The position numbers and the translations under genes were made by a program. From Entoloma clypeatum (Eukaryota; Basidiomycota; Agaricomycetes; Agaricales; Entolomataceae): a stretch of DNA of 64,000 nucleotides. The notes beneath the pieces are model-generated. The model saw nothing but the letters and a program-made list of their open reading frames with translations. It had not been told where the DNA came from and did no database searches. The DNA is taken from assembly GCA_963565915.1 (NCBI GenBank), contig OY751493.1, positions 1,302,001-1,366,000 on the forward strand, in the 5' to 3' direction. Positions 1 to 13,300 of this stretch are shown piece after piece (position 1 is the stretch's first letter; every line of letters starts with the position of its first letter).

Positions 1-3000
1 GGCTGGTGATACGGCCCAAACCATTTCAGTCGGCAGCTCTTTCCGATTTGACGACTTGAAAGCTTTTTTGTACAGAATTGAAGTGAGTTCTTTCAACCCT
101 TTGATGATGATATTACTTTTTCGGAGACATGGGCAAATCAATGCAGAAACGACGACTGGAAACTCAATCCAGTCTTCATCTCAGGGACCAGAATCCCCCG
201 AAAACATTTCAGTTAGCTACGAATTATCGATCCCATGCTGGCATTGTAAATTGTGCCCATTCTGTGATTGAGCTTATCACTCGGTTTTGGCCTGACTCGA
301 TCGACGCCTTGGCACCTGAAAAGGGTATCGTTGAAGGACTCAAACCAGTTGTTCTAAATGGGTGGGATAGTGACAGCATCCGTTATGTGAGAGCTCCCCG
401 ACCTGACGCACCCCCACACTAATGTTCCACAATAGGAGCAATTTCTTTTCGGTGCCAGGTGCGATCCTCCAGCACTCTAATTGTAAACACAGGCTAACAA
501 GATGAGATGATTATTAGCGGGCGCCATATCGAATTCGGGGCCCAACAATGTCACTTTTTTCAATTAAAACAAGGACTTAGATCCTAACCCTCCTCGCAGG
601 CATTCTTGTCCGTGATGAAGCTGCTCGCCGGAAGCTTCGAGAGCAAGTTGGCGACATCGGCATGATCATGTAAGTATGCCTCGTTGATCGCCCATGTCTT
701 CGGTCATAAATTTCTACTAACCAATACGTAGGACCTTGTATGAGAGCAAAGGATTGGAGTTCAATGATGTAAGTACTGGTTGGATGGCAACCAGAAACCC
801 TCCCGAACGGTTATTCTTTCTCAGGTTCTTCTGTACAATTTCTTCGAAGATTCGTCCGTAGACCACTCTCAATGGCGTATCATTCTCAGCGCCATCGAGA
901 TCGGTCAAGACCATAACATAATCGCCCCTCAATTCAATGAATCTCGTCATGCTGTTGTTTGCACCGAGGTAGGTATATTTGTCCGTCGTCAACCTGGATC
1001 TCATTCTGCCTTCTAGTTGAAATTTTTATATGTAGCAGTGACAAGGGCCCGTAAACACCTTTGGATTGCTGATCAATCGAAGAAAGGAGAGCCGATGAGG
1101 GTAGGTAGCTCCACTCCAAGCTCCAGCCTTCCCTGACACTGGTCAACTCCATCATTGACAGATATTTTGGTCCCTGAGGGACCAAATTCACATTTGCACA
1201 CCAGGTATGGACATGCCGAAGTTGGCAGTCGCATCTTCCCCGGAAGAATGGGCGGCGAAAGGCAAGGAGCTTTTCGAGCGAAAACGTTACCTCCAGGCAA
1301 AGCACTGTTATGAGCGGGCCTTGATGCCACGCGAAATGGCAATCTCAAATGCCTATCTCCTTCGAGATCAAGCTCGAAAACTCCCCTCAGGAGATTCTCG
1401 GCGTCGCAAAGATGAACGTCACGCAGCTTATTTAGCAGCTGCGGAAAGCTTTCTTTCTTGCGCAGGAGAAGCTGGCAAGAATCGATCCATCTATTTTCGC
1501 AGGGCTGGTGAATGTTTCGAACCAGCCGAACAGGATCTGCGAGCCGCCACGGCCTACCTTCAAGCTGGTGATTATGATATTGCTGCGAAGCTATTCCGCA
1601 AACTCGGCCGCTTTGATGATGCAATAGGTGTCATAAAGGCGAATAAAGATCATATGAAAACTGAAGTCGTTGAAAGCATCGAAGGTGTCGCGCGTCTGTA
1701 TTATTTCAGAGAAAAGGAGTTCAAGTGCACATTCTTCTTTTCCGAGATTTATAGTAGCAGTTGTACTGATTTCTCCACAGGAAAGCGCGTGAACTCTTCT
1801 CATCAGATGAGGATGAACTGGAATATTTGGAAGCACTCGATCTCGATGTTGCGCGTGCAGAGGTGCTTGAATCTCTCGGCAGGCCGATTGAAGCCGCAGA
1901 GCTCCATCTTTCGGAAGGTCGAACCATGACTGCCATACCGCTGTTTCTGGAAGAAAAGCAGAATGAACGGTCAATGCATCAAGCGGGTAGTGCAATATTG
2001 CAGCAACTATGGGGTAACGTGTCATTCGGAGGTTCCACCGATGTGAAAGCAGCGTCATTGCTTCTTGATTGGTCAACCGGTCTCAATCTGGTGGTGTTAC
2101 GTACCGAGGTTAGTGAAGAGGTGCGTCGCCCGAAGAATGCCCAGATGTTATTGCTGAGAATGGGCCGTGCAGATATCGATGTTCAGAGCCATCCTTTCGG
2201 ACAATAAACCTGAGCTTGCAAAATTAGGTCGAGGATTTTTGCAGACCAAAAATACGACGGCTGCAGCCCTATGCCTGGATTTCTATTTCTTAAAGTTTCC
2301 AAACATCAAAACAATGACGATTCAGGAACTGGCTAGTAGCTTGGAACTGTTCCTGGCTTATGTTCAAATTCTCTCCCACTTTGCTTTTCGGACTGATCCT
2401 TCAACGTCGTCATCGGCTGCACGTTTGTTTGGCTTCCATCGTCTCTCTAGTGATGAGTTCTTCGTTCCATCTGGAACTTTCCTCTGTCGCTTTCTGGAGA
2501 GAAAGCGGACTGGACAGCAACAGGAAGGCAACTCTTTTTCCGGATCAGAACTTTTTCAAGTATTTCAGGAAGCTATCCAACAGCACCTCGAGCGCTGCGT
2601 CTTAGAAGAAATTGGAATATGTCGCAAGGCCCCGCAGATGTCTCCATGTCTGACATTCGTTGTCCTTGGGTTTTGCAATCGGATTGGGTGCCCCCATGAA
2701 CATGTCTCGTCTCCTGATATGTCATCTGGCTGGTATAATGCCCGTGTCCGCGTCCACCTTCAACAAGTTCTAATCATCCAAACCTTGCACTCGATCAGGA
2801 ACGTACGTGATCTCAAAGAGAAACGGTATGTCGTCAACTTGAAGACGAGATTACGCTTACCTTCAGGAAGACACTGGATCAATCGGTTCTATGAGGCATT
2901 GAACCCTCCGTTCTATCACCTGGGAAGTCATTTCCATTTGAATCGTGGCTTCATCCCCGAATTCCAGAAAGGTATTCAGGTAATCAGATATTGGATTCGA

Positions 3001-5033
3001 GAACTTGCATATACCTTGGATTCCAAGTCACTACAATATTACTTAACTGATCTGATAAGAGGTGCTTTCTTGGGATTCGCCTTTGACAGACATGAAGCAT
3101 CCATGTATTGGGAGCGTGCAAACATCCATCTCTCGCCTGGGCCCATCGTTCCATTTTTGCGGCCACCAGGCAATGAATTCATGTTACCAGAGCTGATCAA
3201 GTCTTTGGAAGGAAGCGAGGAATGGAGTATATTTGCGTGTATTTTGTCTCTCAGGTCAGTTGTGAATGGTACTTCCTAGACATCACAGTCTATATCTGAT
3301 TCCCTTGGGACTCATGTAGCCACATCCTGGATACAAAAATTCCTATCAACATCGGCGTCCTATGCGATTTGATAGATTTCTTCTGCGCATCCACGGCCAT
3401 TTCTAATACCGTAAGCCGCAAGCAGAGCTTTCATGGAATCACGATCCCGCGAAGCTGGGTAAGACGATATATGCCCGCGGCTGATCCCGTCGACATTGCG
3501 AAGAAGGCGGTAAATATAAACTTTTTGCACAAGGTACTTTACTCCTTGAAAGAGCTCTTGGAAAGTATCTTTACTGGAATGGGGGCAGGTGAATACATTC
3601 CCGAGCTCTCAGGATTCCTTTTCGTTCTCATCAAGGCTTCACAGAATATCTGCTGTTTGAAAATGGAAATCTATCCATGATTACTGGGGTCCGATCTGTG
3701 TTCATCGCTCGCATGTAAGTAAACCAACCCTTCGCTCGTACCCTGTGTGAACGCCGACATTGTTTTCTCTTTAAGTTGCCGGGCGTTGTGTCTCCGTGAG
3801 TATCCGTTTTTCTTCATCGCATGTCCTTACATTGTGCATGAATTCGATAGTCGGGTATAACATACAAAACTTTGAACTTAGAATCAAGATCTTGGGAACC
3901 ATCACCTCGTTGAAGCGCTCCGAACGCAAGTTCAACCAACTGTATAGACAGTGAGTTTCTCGTCAGTTGACCAACCGCAAATACCCACAACTTCCGACAG
4001 ATACATTTATGCACAACATTGGGATCACCTTGTGCGCGCACTTAGGGGCGTTGCACAAAAATCACTTCACGACGAGCTCGTTCAATTACATGACTTGCGA
4101 CGCGAGGCCAAACCGACACGATCTCTGCATGGTATCACGCTGCTTGCATACCAAGACGACTATGACCTTCCGCAATTGCTTAATGCTCAGGGCATACTAG
4201 ATCCAACTGATTCGGAGGTGGCAATCCTTCAGGATGACCTTGAGGAGGTTGCAATCTCAAGCTCGAAGGAGGGTGACAATGCCGCTGAAGTTGAGAATGT
4301 AGAAGTCCTTGATGACGAGACCGATGTTATCGAAACCACCAGCACGGACATCGTCTCTGTCTCTATTCCTGATACCCTCCAAGTTCATATCCACTCTGAT
4401 AGCGAGCTGCAAGCGGCGTCTACAATTCAAAAAGCTTACAGGCACATGTCAGCGCGCCGCCGTCAAATCGCCGCATCAGGACGACTGGCGCCACGCCAGC
4501 GATTCTTTGCGAAGTGCCTTGCATACGCTGACAACCTAGGGTGGAAAAGGAACTCGTACTATCGACTCCTCTTTCTCGGACCACTACCGCATTTGCTTGT
4601 TTGCCTGGAAGTAGCACATACAACAAATGTCAACCAAAAGAAGGAAGTGAAAAAACGCCTCCCCTTTGAAAGCCATCAGCAGCTTGAGGAACTCAGCCTG
4701 AAATTGACAAAACTTGGGTGAGCACGAAAGTCTCTGTCGCCAACGCTTCGTTCGAAACTGAAACCAACACACCATAGGAATGTTTACAAATCCCTTTGCC
4801 GCTTACAAAAGAGTCTTGAGCCAACCTCCCGTATGCATAACGATCGCAACGTGGCTGCGTTGCAGGGTTTAGTACAAGAAGCAGTCGAAGTGCTTCAAAA
4901 CCTACCGCATGGCTTCCCTCAAGGAAATTTCAGTCACGATCTCGAAATAGCATCGAAAGGCATCATCGCTGTTCCGAGGGTGTTGAAACCTGTCACTAAG
5001 CCGACCCTCGTTGTGGACCAAGATTTCATCTAA
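1..5033 (+). CDS. TRANK1-like UvrD/SF1 helicase-TPR protein, C-terminal part (5' cut by window)
   Basis: Large intron-rich gene entering from the left edge. Its first exon carries an SF1 helicase motif (GDTAQTI, then FRFDDL), followed by NYRSHAGI, LYESKGLEFNDVLL (about 738-830) and a LYVAVTRAR motif after position 1020. These are helicase motifs III-VI of the UvrD-like enzymes fused to TPRs (animal TRANK1 and its basidiomycete relatives). Downstream (1207-2200) is a TPR-like helical region (ELFERKRYLQAKHCYERAL, AGDYDIAAKLFRKLGRFDDA), then a long alpha-helical region and an IQ-like segment (AASTIQKAYRHMSARRR, about 4410-4460). The reading frame passes through about ten short introns to TAA after VDQDFI. 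The Walker A part lies outside the window. The family is seen clearly; its cellular role is not established for fungi. It converges on the next gene with 284 bp between stops. Confidence 0.85.
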
Positions 5034-5317
5034 AGATTCTAAAGCCCTCCCTGATACGTTAGGTTGCTGTTTCTGGATTCAATATTCATGATAGCTAGTC
5101 TTACGCTACATTACAGAACGAATACTACATATAATGCCCAACTTCCTCTAAACAAGTGGTATCTCGTATCGAGTATTACCGAATTCGAAGCTCTCGAAAG
5201 TGAACTACATAAGTCTAAGTAGTACAAAGCGAAGTATATAACTTAAGTCGTCGCAAAACAAATACAGATTTCTTTTACTGACAAGGGGCCACAATATTCT
5301 CCTGAAAACCATACTTG

Positions 5318-7201
5318 TTAGCTGGTCATCCAAACGGAGAAGGACAACTTCCTTACAGGACGGGTAAAGGTCCAGAAATGACAAGACGTGTATGCTTTCG
5401 CAAAGCCGATTTCAGCATAGACGTACATATATTCCCATTTACGTTTGAGAATCCCCAGATTGTCGCCCTCCGAAAGTTCAGGATGAGTCTTGACCAACTC
5501 TGAGGATACTTGTTCCCAGTTGGTTTGAAACCGTCTGGTAAATGGCCCTCAGTAAAACACTTCTCGCGAACAAGAGGCACGTACCTCCCCCACTCGCGAA
5601 GGGTCCGGGGATAATCTGGAGTTATCATATCAATTGCGATCAGGGAAGTCTGAGGGAATGACTCACGATGTCCATAGTCTTCAACGCTTTCCAATGCAAA
5701 CGCCCCTGGTACGGCAGTCATCGCGCTATGGCACAGCGTAGTCGGGGATGGACAGAATGCATTAGGCCACTGATATCGCCGAGCGTAATCGGTCGCTCTG
5801 TCCAAGTTGCAACAGCATTATTAGAAGGGGGACTTCAAGGGTCTTATCTGAAGGCTCACTGGAAGGTCGAATAACGCCATTCTGGTTGAGAAGTAGCGGA
5901 TATCACTGCCGCCGCGCGTTCTGATTTGAGGGCCCAGTCCAGAATTTGGAAAAATTGAGCATGGTACTTCAAACCAACATGCTGCAAAGAACGTCAACGG
6001 GGGAAGGCGGAATTTGCAATAAAATTTCACCTCAACCATCTCGATAGCGACGAATGCATCGAATGCTTTCTCAAAATTTGGAGGGAGATTCCGATAATCG
6101 AGAAGGTGAACAGTGATACGGGACTCCAATCCTGCCCGGCGTATCCTCTCCTCCGCCTCCTTCTTTTGTTCAATAGACAAAGTAAGGGTGTCAACGAAAC
6201 ATCCAAGCTTTGCGGCCTACCGAGAATTTGGTTAGTATCATTGAAGGCAAGAAACCAAGATGATTGATTACCTCAATGGCAGTGGTGCCCCAGCCTGTCC
6301 CGAACTCTAAAAGGCGATCGCCGGGACGGAGACGCGCTTTCTTAAGAACATGGTGGACCTTGTACAGTTGTGCGGCCTCCAGATCACCGACGAAAGGACC
6401 TTTAGTGAGATCTCCCCTCACTCCACCAAGGTCCTGGGGCCAGATTGCACAGGAGTACATCATGTCCTCACTTAAGAATGCCTACCAAGAGGTGAGAAAC
6501 GATGTCGAATCAATCAGGTACACACCCACCTTAAAAAGGTCATTATCATAATCGTATGCAGTAACCTGAAGGATACCAAAGATTAGAATGGTGAATAAGG
6601 ACGGAAACTTGACTCCTTACAACATTGAGTTTGGCGTTTGATAATGACTGGCCGAATAATCTCAGCGTCAAAGCCGATAGAGTTGAGCTTAGGCGACTGA
6701 TTGGACTCCAAAGATTCACGAGATGCGAGCGGTTCTCGAGCCAAAGCTAAATCACAATGTCAGTCGCCAAGATCACACCCAGTAAGTAGTCTCGGGATTT
6801 ACATTCAAAATGGCCTTCAAATCGGTCGTTTCAAAGTCGCCATGCATGTATGCCTCTGAAACTGTTGCAGATAAGGAATGTCAGCTTCCGAGATTGCTCT
6901 GCAAAGAAAATGGCACGAACAGCCCAAATCGTGACCACAAAATACTCGCAACCAGAAATCGTCGTTCTTGACGTGAATATCGGCGCCAAGTTGCTTTGAT
7001 GACTGGCTCCCAAAGAAATGTTGTTCGCCGCGGTAGTCGGTGAGGCGCAGCGAACCATTCTGGATGCCTTGCTTAAGAGCATTGATCATGTATCCCCTAA
7101 CTTCTAGGCATGAGCAATAAGTTATCAGAGAGGAAGGAGGATTATTCACCATATGGCACGACGTAGGATACAACGAGGTTGTTCGTGTTGAGAAAAGGCA
7201 T
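5318..7201 (-). CDS. Cyclopropane-fatty-acyl-phospholipid synthase (SAM-dependent)
   Basis: CFA-synthase family methyltransferase, which transfers a methylene group from SAM to the double bond of an unsaturated acyl chain in a phospholipid. Visible motifs in order: MMYSCAIWPQDLGGVRGDL (about 6407-6463); the SAM-binding LEFGTGWGTTAIE; LDYRNLPPNFEKAFDA followed by IEMVEHVG across an intron near 6030; DYARRYQWPNAFCPS (about 5770-5800); and a C-terminal KRKWEYMYVYAEIGFAKAYT ending at TAA, 5318-5320. The start was placed at the ATG 7199-7201: its exon (MPFLNTNNLVV) splices in phase to a conserved-looking N-terminal segment, and a TATA motif lies about 80 bp upstream. Estimated length is near 460 aa, normal for fungal members. 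Several introns are only about 50 bp. Substrate specificity (cyclopropane formation versus simple methylation) cannot be read from sequence. Confidence 0.88.
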
Positions 7202-8199
7202 TGTCCCAGGTTACTTTGCGAAGAGAGGAAGAGGAGCCGAAGGACACGGACGAGCAAACACCCCAGCCGGATTCGTCGCGTTTTATACGCCTTAAACAAT
7301 GATGCCCTCCGAGCCAGAGAAGCAAAAGTGCTAACCATAACCATGACGTTCGGCAAGATTGGCAAAAAACCGCCGAAAACCACCTTATTGTGTGCTTTGT
7401 TGTAAACCTGAATTTACATGATGAATCTGGCGATATCATCGACCCTGTACGTTTATGGGGAACACCACGTGAAGTTCATAAAGTCCTTATTGTTGGGTGG
7501 TCTTATTGTGCTTCAGGCTGAGGGAAGGGGATCAGCGGTCGAAAAAATGGAAAAATGTAACTCACTAGGTATGTGCTCCCTTATAATCTACAGGACATAC
7601 CGAACCGTCTGTTCTCGTCGACTTCGTCGAGGTTCGACTGGGGTCGTCTCATGATTCTACGAGGTCGCAACCAACCTTTGTTGAAGAGGATCGATGAATG
7701 TATACCACTGGCGGATGGCAGGCATCAGGCTATCGTCAATTGCCGAACATTTTTTGACAATTCCAGGAGGTTGCTCTATGGCAGACAATAAAGCTTGTGG
7801 AGAGCGAGGCCGTAACCCACCGTACTCAGCGTGAATGAAAACAATAAGAAGTACCCTCCAACTCCCTCGCCTCCGATGGCATCAATTGATTTTACACTTT
7901 CGCGGTGTCCAAACGGGTTAAGAAAAGGGCGACAATCGAGAAACAAGAGAACAATATCAGCATCCAATGTTGTGCGGTTCATGGACGCTGGTGATAATGT
8001 TTTCGACTCAACGTGACGAAAAAGGTTACAGCGTTACTAAATTGGGCAAGCGCAGCCCCTATCGTCTGTTGTTCCAAATATGATAATATGATGATATACC
8101 CAGCCTTCATAGAGTATTTACAATAGCGAAAGACGAAATTATTGAGACGCTGGTCTATAATACCAATAAGTAAATTTAACACAGTATCTGATTGGATAA
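7202..8199. other. Intergenic, no supported gene
   Basis: This stretch separates the start of the CFA-synthase gene from the end of the DUF6534 gene. It holds the TATA box near 7281. The only reading frame of note is a 68-codon minus-strand ORF with an ATG at 7982; it has no recognisable motif and no convincing splice partner. Otherwise I see nothing. Confidence 0.5.
7281..7287 (-). promoter_or_regulatory. TATA box of the CFA-synthase gene
   Basis: The minus strand reads GCGTATAAAACGCG, a consensus TATAAAA placed about 80 bp upstream of the chosen start codon. This spacing suits a fungal core promoter with a 5' UTR of about 50 bp and supports the start at 7201. Confidence 0.5.
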
Positions 8200-10417
8200 T
8201 CAGACAGAATGCCCTGCATCGGATTTCTTCTCGGATCCATCAAATACGGATAGCTCATATCCGCTACTTTTCCTTGCAGACTAGGACATTTAGAGCCGCA
8301 ACCTTTGGGAATAACAAAAAGCCAACATACCGTAGCATCGTATCCCTTCGCTGTTTCGGTATCTATTCTGATCGCCAGATGATGCGGAGCATCCTACGAA
8401 ATGTCATAGTTGAGGGGGGGAGGGGGTGGAAAGACGAAGAAAAAACTACACACCTGACCGACTACACTGAATGGAGACTCGCATTTGGTGCGGGATAGGT
8501 CTCTTGTCTCCGAAGTTGGGGTGTTGTTTGTTCCAGTATTGGATCTCAGTTTCTTCCGCGCATTCAAACTTTTTTCTGGTCAGTAACTGGTGCCATCTGC
8601 TTCCGATGAGTACTCACGTCGCAAGAAGGGAATTAATGTACACTGGTGGAAAAGTCGTCATGAGTTATGATCACTTCGCGATTTCGGAAGGGAAAACACA
8701 CATCGACTCAAGGGGGTATAGAATGTGATGAAAATGAATGTGGTGGGGAATACTTTGATCTGGAAATTTGGTTTCAATAACGGGCGAGATTGTGGAGACA
8801 CTTTACGACTGACTGTTATTAGAGACATGAAAGCACAAACGCTGTCGAACCGAGTCAAGAAATGCAGGCAGGCATGTCAAGTAGTGTACCTCGTCAGGAA
8901 TCCCGTGTTGAGCGAATACAAGATAAGTTGATTTATGATCGAGTCACACCTTCAAACAAACGAGCCTCAGGGATAAAGAGAGGAACCAGATTTTTGGGAA
9001 ACTCACTTTGAGAAGCCGGTTTTGGACCGATACAGTATGAAGATAAGGACGACCGCGATCATGATATCGCTTGCTGCAGCCATTGCATTGACGCTTTGAC
9101 TGAGAGTCTGGCAGGGAATAAAAGTTTCAAAATACTGTAAGATAAGTAGCAGAAGGACTACACACCAGCAGCCTTGGTAACTGGGTGAAGGTTCTGACGG
9201 TAAACCTGTGGTTTGGCGATGCAGTGAGACCACTGCAGAGATTTCTCGAATCGAGGAACATACGCTTTGACGAAGTACGCTGAATTTCTGGTCGTGAGTA
9301 AGGGAGAAATGGTTTAATCGACAGTTGCGACAAACCCAGACTGAGGCCAAATGTGACCACTACCAAAGCTTGCTAAGGTGGAGAATAAGCAATGGTTTGG
9401 GACGAAAGTGCGGAGACTGGACATACAACCACCGAGACGAGGTAGATGTTACGGCGACTCACTGAGATGGCATCAGTTAAGCGATGTTGACACTAGTACT
9501 ATGAGGAATTTTACACTTACAGACCCAAATTCGATATACAAAGAAGCTGCGGCGATCTATCAGTACAGTAGTGGCAAATACGAAGGAAGCCCTTGACAAA
9601 CCTTTGTACAATGAGCCCTATACACGCCTTGAAACATTCTCGAGGTGAGAAACGAATGACCCCTTCGTAAGAGGACTTACGCTAATGAAAACCTGTGCCT
9701 GCCACAGAAATTAGGTAAGAAGATGTATAGTAGGCCTGCGCCTTACAACAAGACTCCTGTTGGAATTTGACATCTATAAGGTTTGAAGAACCCTTGGATA
9801 CAGCGAGGACACCCACCAAACAACCACGCCTAGGTAAGCAACATTGAAGTGCTCCGTGACGAGGTAAACGTAGATGGCATGTGTCATGAAGATTTGGTGA
9901 AGGGTATTCAAAATACTAGAATTGAGGGTGAGATCACTTGTATCGGATGACGTAGACATCCATACAAGAGTGTCAGAACCTGTATATCATGTTTAATTGG
10001 TATTCTCGAGAATGGACTTCGGACCCACCATGGCCTTGGTCGTCCAAGGATCTCTTCGGGAGTCCTGAAGCAATGTTGGTGACATTGTAAATTTGATGGG
10101 TAGAAACAAAACAAGCTTGCCTCTGAGAAATACTCCGATGTTTGCATGCAACTGATACCCCAAAGCCTATTAGTGGACGGCACAGGTTAAAAATAGCCTC
10201 CACCGATCAAAAGTAGGCATCGACGTACGCTGCGCCTATCCTGTAATACGACCATTAGCCACAATAACATTGCCAATGTAGAATCTCAACGTACAAGACG
10301 CCAACAAAAACGGCGCCCATCTAAAGCAAAAGGATGAACATGAGCTCAGCAGCCAGATGCCATATAGACACGGAGACTCACGGTGTTATCCAGTCGGGGA
10401 AATACTACCTCTGACAT
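8200..10417 (-). CDS. DUF6534-type multi-pass membrane protein
   Basis: Reconstructed from at least ten short exons. The start exon (ATG 10415-10417, MSEVVFPRLDNT) splices to MGAVFVGVLIGAALWGIS, then CMQTSEYFSE, DPWTTKAMVLTL and ILNTLHQIFMTHAIYVYLVT. Later exons give AMAAASDIMIAVVLIFILY with RSKTGFSK, IINQLILYSLNTGFLT, TTFIFITFYTPL, YINSLLATLNARK and a polar tail ending at TGA, 8200-8202. The order of membrane segments, the D-x-LHQ motif and the final NSLLATLNAR motif match the DUF6534 family abundant in Agaricomycetes, which has about seven helices and no known biochemical function. One intron in the N-terminal part would need a GC-AG or other weak donor near 10135, so that junction is uncertain. 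It is divergent from the P450 gene. Confidence 0.72.
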
Positions 10418-11188
10418 GGCGCCGGTATATAGAACCAGATAAAGATGGGATGCCCAGACCGAGTTTGAGTATAGCTGTGCGTAGGAATCACCTGCTAAAG
10501 GCGCTGGGGTACGATGTTGGAATTTGTGCCAGTGGCCCTAAATCCACCGCCTTTATGTCCATCTCCCGCTAGATGCTTGGTTGAGTACAAGTACAGGACA
10601 TCGCTTGATATTAACGCTTTGGGAAGGAGATTCGTTGCTTGACAGTGGGAATCTGGAGCCAGGACGTGTTGGGAACCCTAGTATGACTCCAAGCCTTGTC
10701 GAGCGTGAAAGCAACGTCCTAAAAAGTAATAATGAGAAATGAATGGTATGCGTCACATGACCTCAATATAACGATTTTCTGACGTTCGAAGGTCAAGGGT
10801 CGTCGGTACGTCGCTGGCAGCGCGGCTGGTTTGCTGATCCCTGGCGATCGATGGGGGATTTGGGGGGGTGCAATTTGCAAGGAGCCGGGATTGACTTGAA
10901 GTCATCTGAGGAAGGGGTTGACGATGGTTTCGGCGCTGCGGATTCACAAACGTCAGAGACCGATATTGAGAACACCTTGAACTTCAACAACTCAATGGGC
11001 GGACAAACACTTCCTGATCGGGAACAAAGTGATGGAAACATTCGACGCGGAGTCGAAAGTATGACACCCAATTAAGCCACTCATTTATATTTACCATCAG
11101 CTTGTACTGGTATCATCAGGATGGCTGTCAATTTGAGCGTCTAAGTTGGCTATCTATATATTCGCTTTTGGGACCTACTTTATCGATA
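10418..11188. other. Divergent intergenic region, DUF6534 gene / P450 gene
   Basis: This 771-bp stretch lies between two divergent start codons, so it should hold both promoters. A TATATA motif at 11155-11160 lies about 30 bp before the chosen P450 ATG. A 74-codon plus-strand ORF (10851-11075) is polar, unrecognised and judged chance. A short G-run occurs near 10856-10867. Confidence 0.5.
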
Positions 11189-13300
11189 ATGGCTCTCAGT
11201 TTAACCCCGACTTCCCTTCTGCTTGCCTGTTCTGTTGTCGTTCTCCTGACGAAGGTGTTCAGGAAGAATGGTCGTCCCCCCCTCCCGCCAGGGCCTCGTG
11301 GTTTACCTCTGATCGGAAATGCTCTTCAGCTACCCATGCACCACGAATGGTTTACATTTGCTGATTGGGGTAAAGCATTCGGTGAGTTCTTAATGATTCC
11401 AGGTTGTTGCAGTGCTGAAGAGACCGGAAGGCGGAATTGTGCACGTATCCGCCTTTGGCCAGCCGATCATTGTTTTGAATTCGGTGACCGCCATTAATGA
11501 CCTCTTCGAGGCGAGGAGTAGAATCTATTCGGATCGGCCGAAGCTACCGATGGCGGGCGAACTGTATGTCCAAACAAACGTCCCGTATGTCTTGCATGGC
11601 TAACCATGCGCAACAGCGTGGGGTATGAAGATTCGCCGCCCCTATGTCCTTATGGAAGCAAGCATCGTGAATATCGCAGGCTGATGCACGGTGGATTGGC
11701 GCCTGGTCGGATGGTCGACCTGTTCCCTGTCAAAGAGCAGAAAATGCGAGATTTCTTGCACAATCTCTTAGTATCGCCAGATAAGCTATTGCTTCACGTC
11801 AGAAAGTGAGTTGAATTAGGGTACTCCGAATGACTGTTCTGACAGTAATTCCAGCGTCGTCGCCTCGGTCGTTTTCCAAGCCTCACATGGCTATACCGTC
11901 TCAGGGGACGATGACCCTCTAGTCATGCTGGCCGAACAAGCTACACTCGAGTTTTCTTTGGCTTCCGCTCCTGGTGCTTTCCTTGTCGATTTACTTCCTA
12001 TCCGTGAGTTGGACAGTTGAGAGAATATTTCAACGCAGTCTGATCATCATAAAACCAAACTGATAGTGCAACGTGTACCCGACTGGTTCCCCGGGGCGGG
12101 ATTCAAGGCCACGGCAAAATCGTGGCGTCAGACTGCAACAAGACTGAAAGACGAACCTTACCAGCATGTCAAAGAACAACTGGTGCGTGACTCACGGTCT
12201 ATTTATATCAACATTTTTGAACTCTGTGTAGTCGCAAGGTGTTGCCGTACCATCTTTCACCTCTGCGTTGATCGAAAACAATCCCCACGCCACCTCGGAA
12301 GAAGAGGACATTTACAAATGGGCTTCCACTGGGTTTTATTCTGGTGAGTCATTCACCATCACAATCTTCCACACTCGCTAAATTCTCGCCAAGGTGGCGC
12401 TGATACCGTGAGTATACCATCACAACGAGTCTTGTGCCCAACGCTGAGCAGGTATCTCTGTACAGACTGTCTCAGCGATCAGTTCCTTCTTCCTTGCTAT
12501 GGTGCTGTACCCAGACGTGCAGAAGAAGGCAAGAGAAGAGATTGACCGCGTGGTTGGGACCAAAACTCTTCCAACTTTCGCCGACCGCCAAAACCTTCCC
12601 TACATTGAAGCTTTGATAACGGAGGTACTCCGATGGAATCCCGTTGCTCCTCTTGGTGGGGCTCTTTCACTCTTCCCTAATCCATAGTATTCATTTCTTA
12701 TTCAGCTCTCCCGCATCGCTTGATACAAGACGACATATACGACGGCTATTTCATTCCTGCTGGTTCTATTGTGTTCGCAAACACTTGGTGTGTTTCATCA
12801 TATCTTCCACATATCATCTCTGTTGAACAACTTTCAGGGGTATTTTCAGAGATCCGGAATTGTTCGCATCTCCTGAAGAATTCCAACCCGAAAGATATCT
12901 TCCCAGCTCTCCGTCGACAACCCCGGACCCACGCTCCTTTGCTTTTGGTTACGGAAGGCGGTAAGTTTGCATTCAGATCTAGTCAATTGATGGAGGGTAA
13001 GTATCGTTAATATTTATAAATAGCATCTGTCCTGGGCAGCATCTCGCGGATTCAGTTTTGTATCTTGCGGTGGTCTCAACGCTGTCTCTCTTCGAAATAA
13101 CGAACGCTACCGACAAGAAGACTGGTCTACCGATTGTACCTATTCCCAACTACAAGCCTGGTGTTATTTGGTACAGTCTCTTCCTTTCCTTGCCCATTTC
13201 TGGCACTCATGAAAGCACCAGTCACCCTGAAGCATTTGAATGCTTAATCAAGCCCCGTTACTCCGATGCAGATATTTTGGCACAGTTAGGGAGAGCATAA
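11189..13300 (+). CDS. Cytochrome P450 monooxygenase
   Basis: Complete fungal class-II P450, expected to be anchored in the ER by an N-terminal helix ([20 protein letters not shown]). The proline-rich hinge [20 protein letters not shown] follows. The I-helix region is reached near 12390-12410 (GGADTVS). The K-helix ExxR occurs in ITEVLRWNP (about 12618-12645), the PERY-type motif in FQPERYLPS, and the haem-binding loop is rebuilt across an intron near 12960-13018 as [16 protein letters not shown], giving Cys axial ligation. The C terminus ([11 protein letters not shown]) ends at 13300. About ten short introns give roughly 515 aa. ATG 11189 was preferred over the in-frame ATG 11102 because the protein then begins right at the membrane anchor. 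All hallmark motifs are intact. Overall it resembles the broad O-methylsterigmatocystin oxidoreductase-like class; the substrate cannot be inferred. Confidence 0.9.

Noticed and set aside
10851..11075. 74-codon plus-strand ORF upstream of the P450
   Set aside because: Lies in a divergent promoter region, polar, unrecognised and not joined to the P450 by any splice signal.
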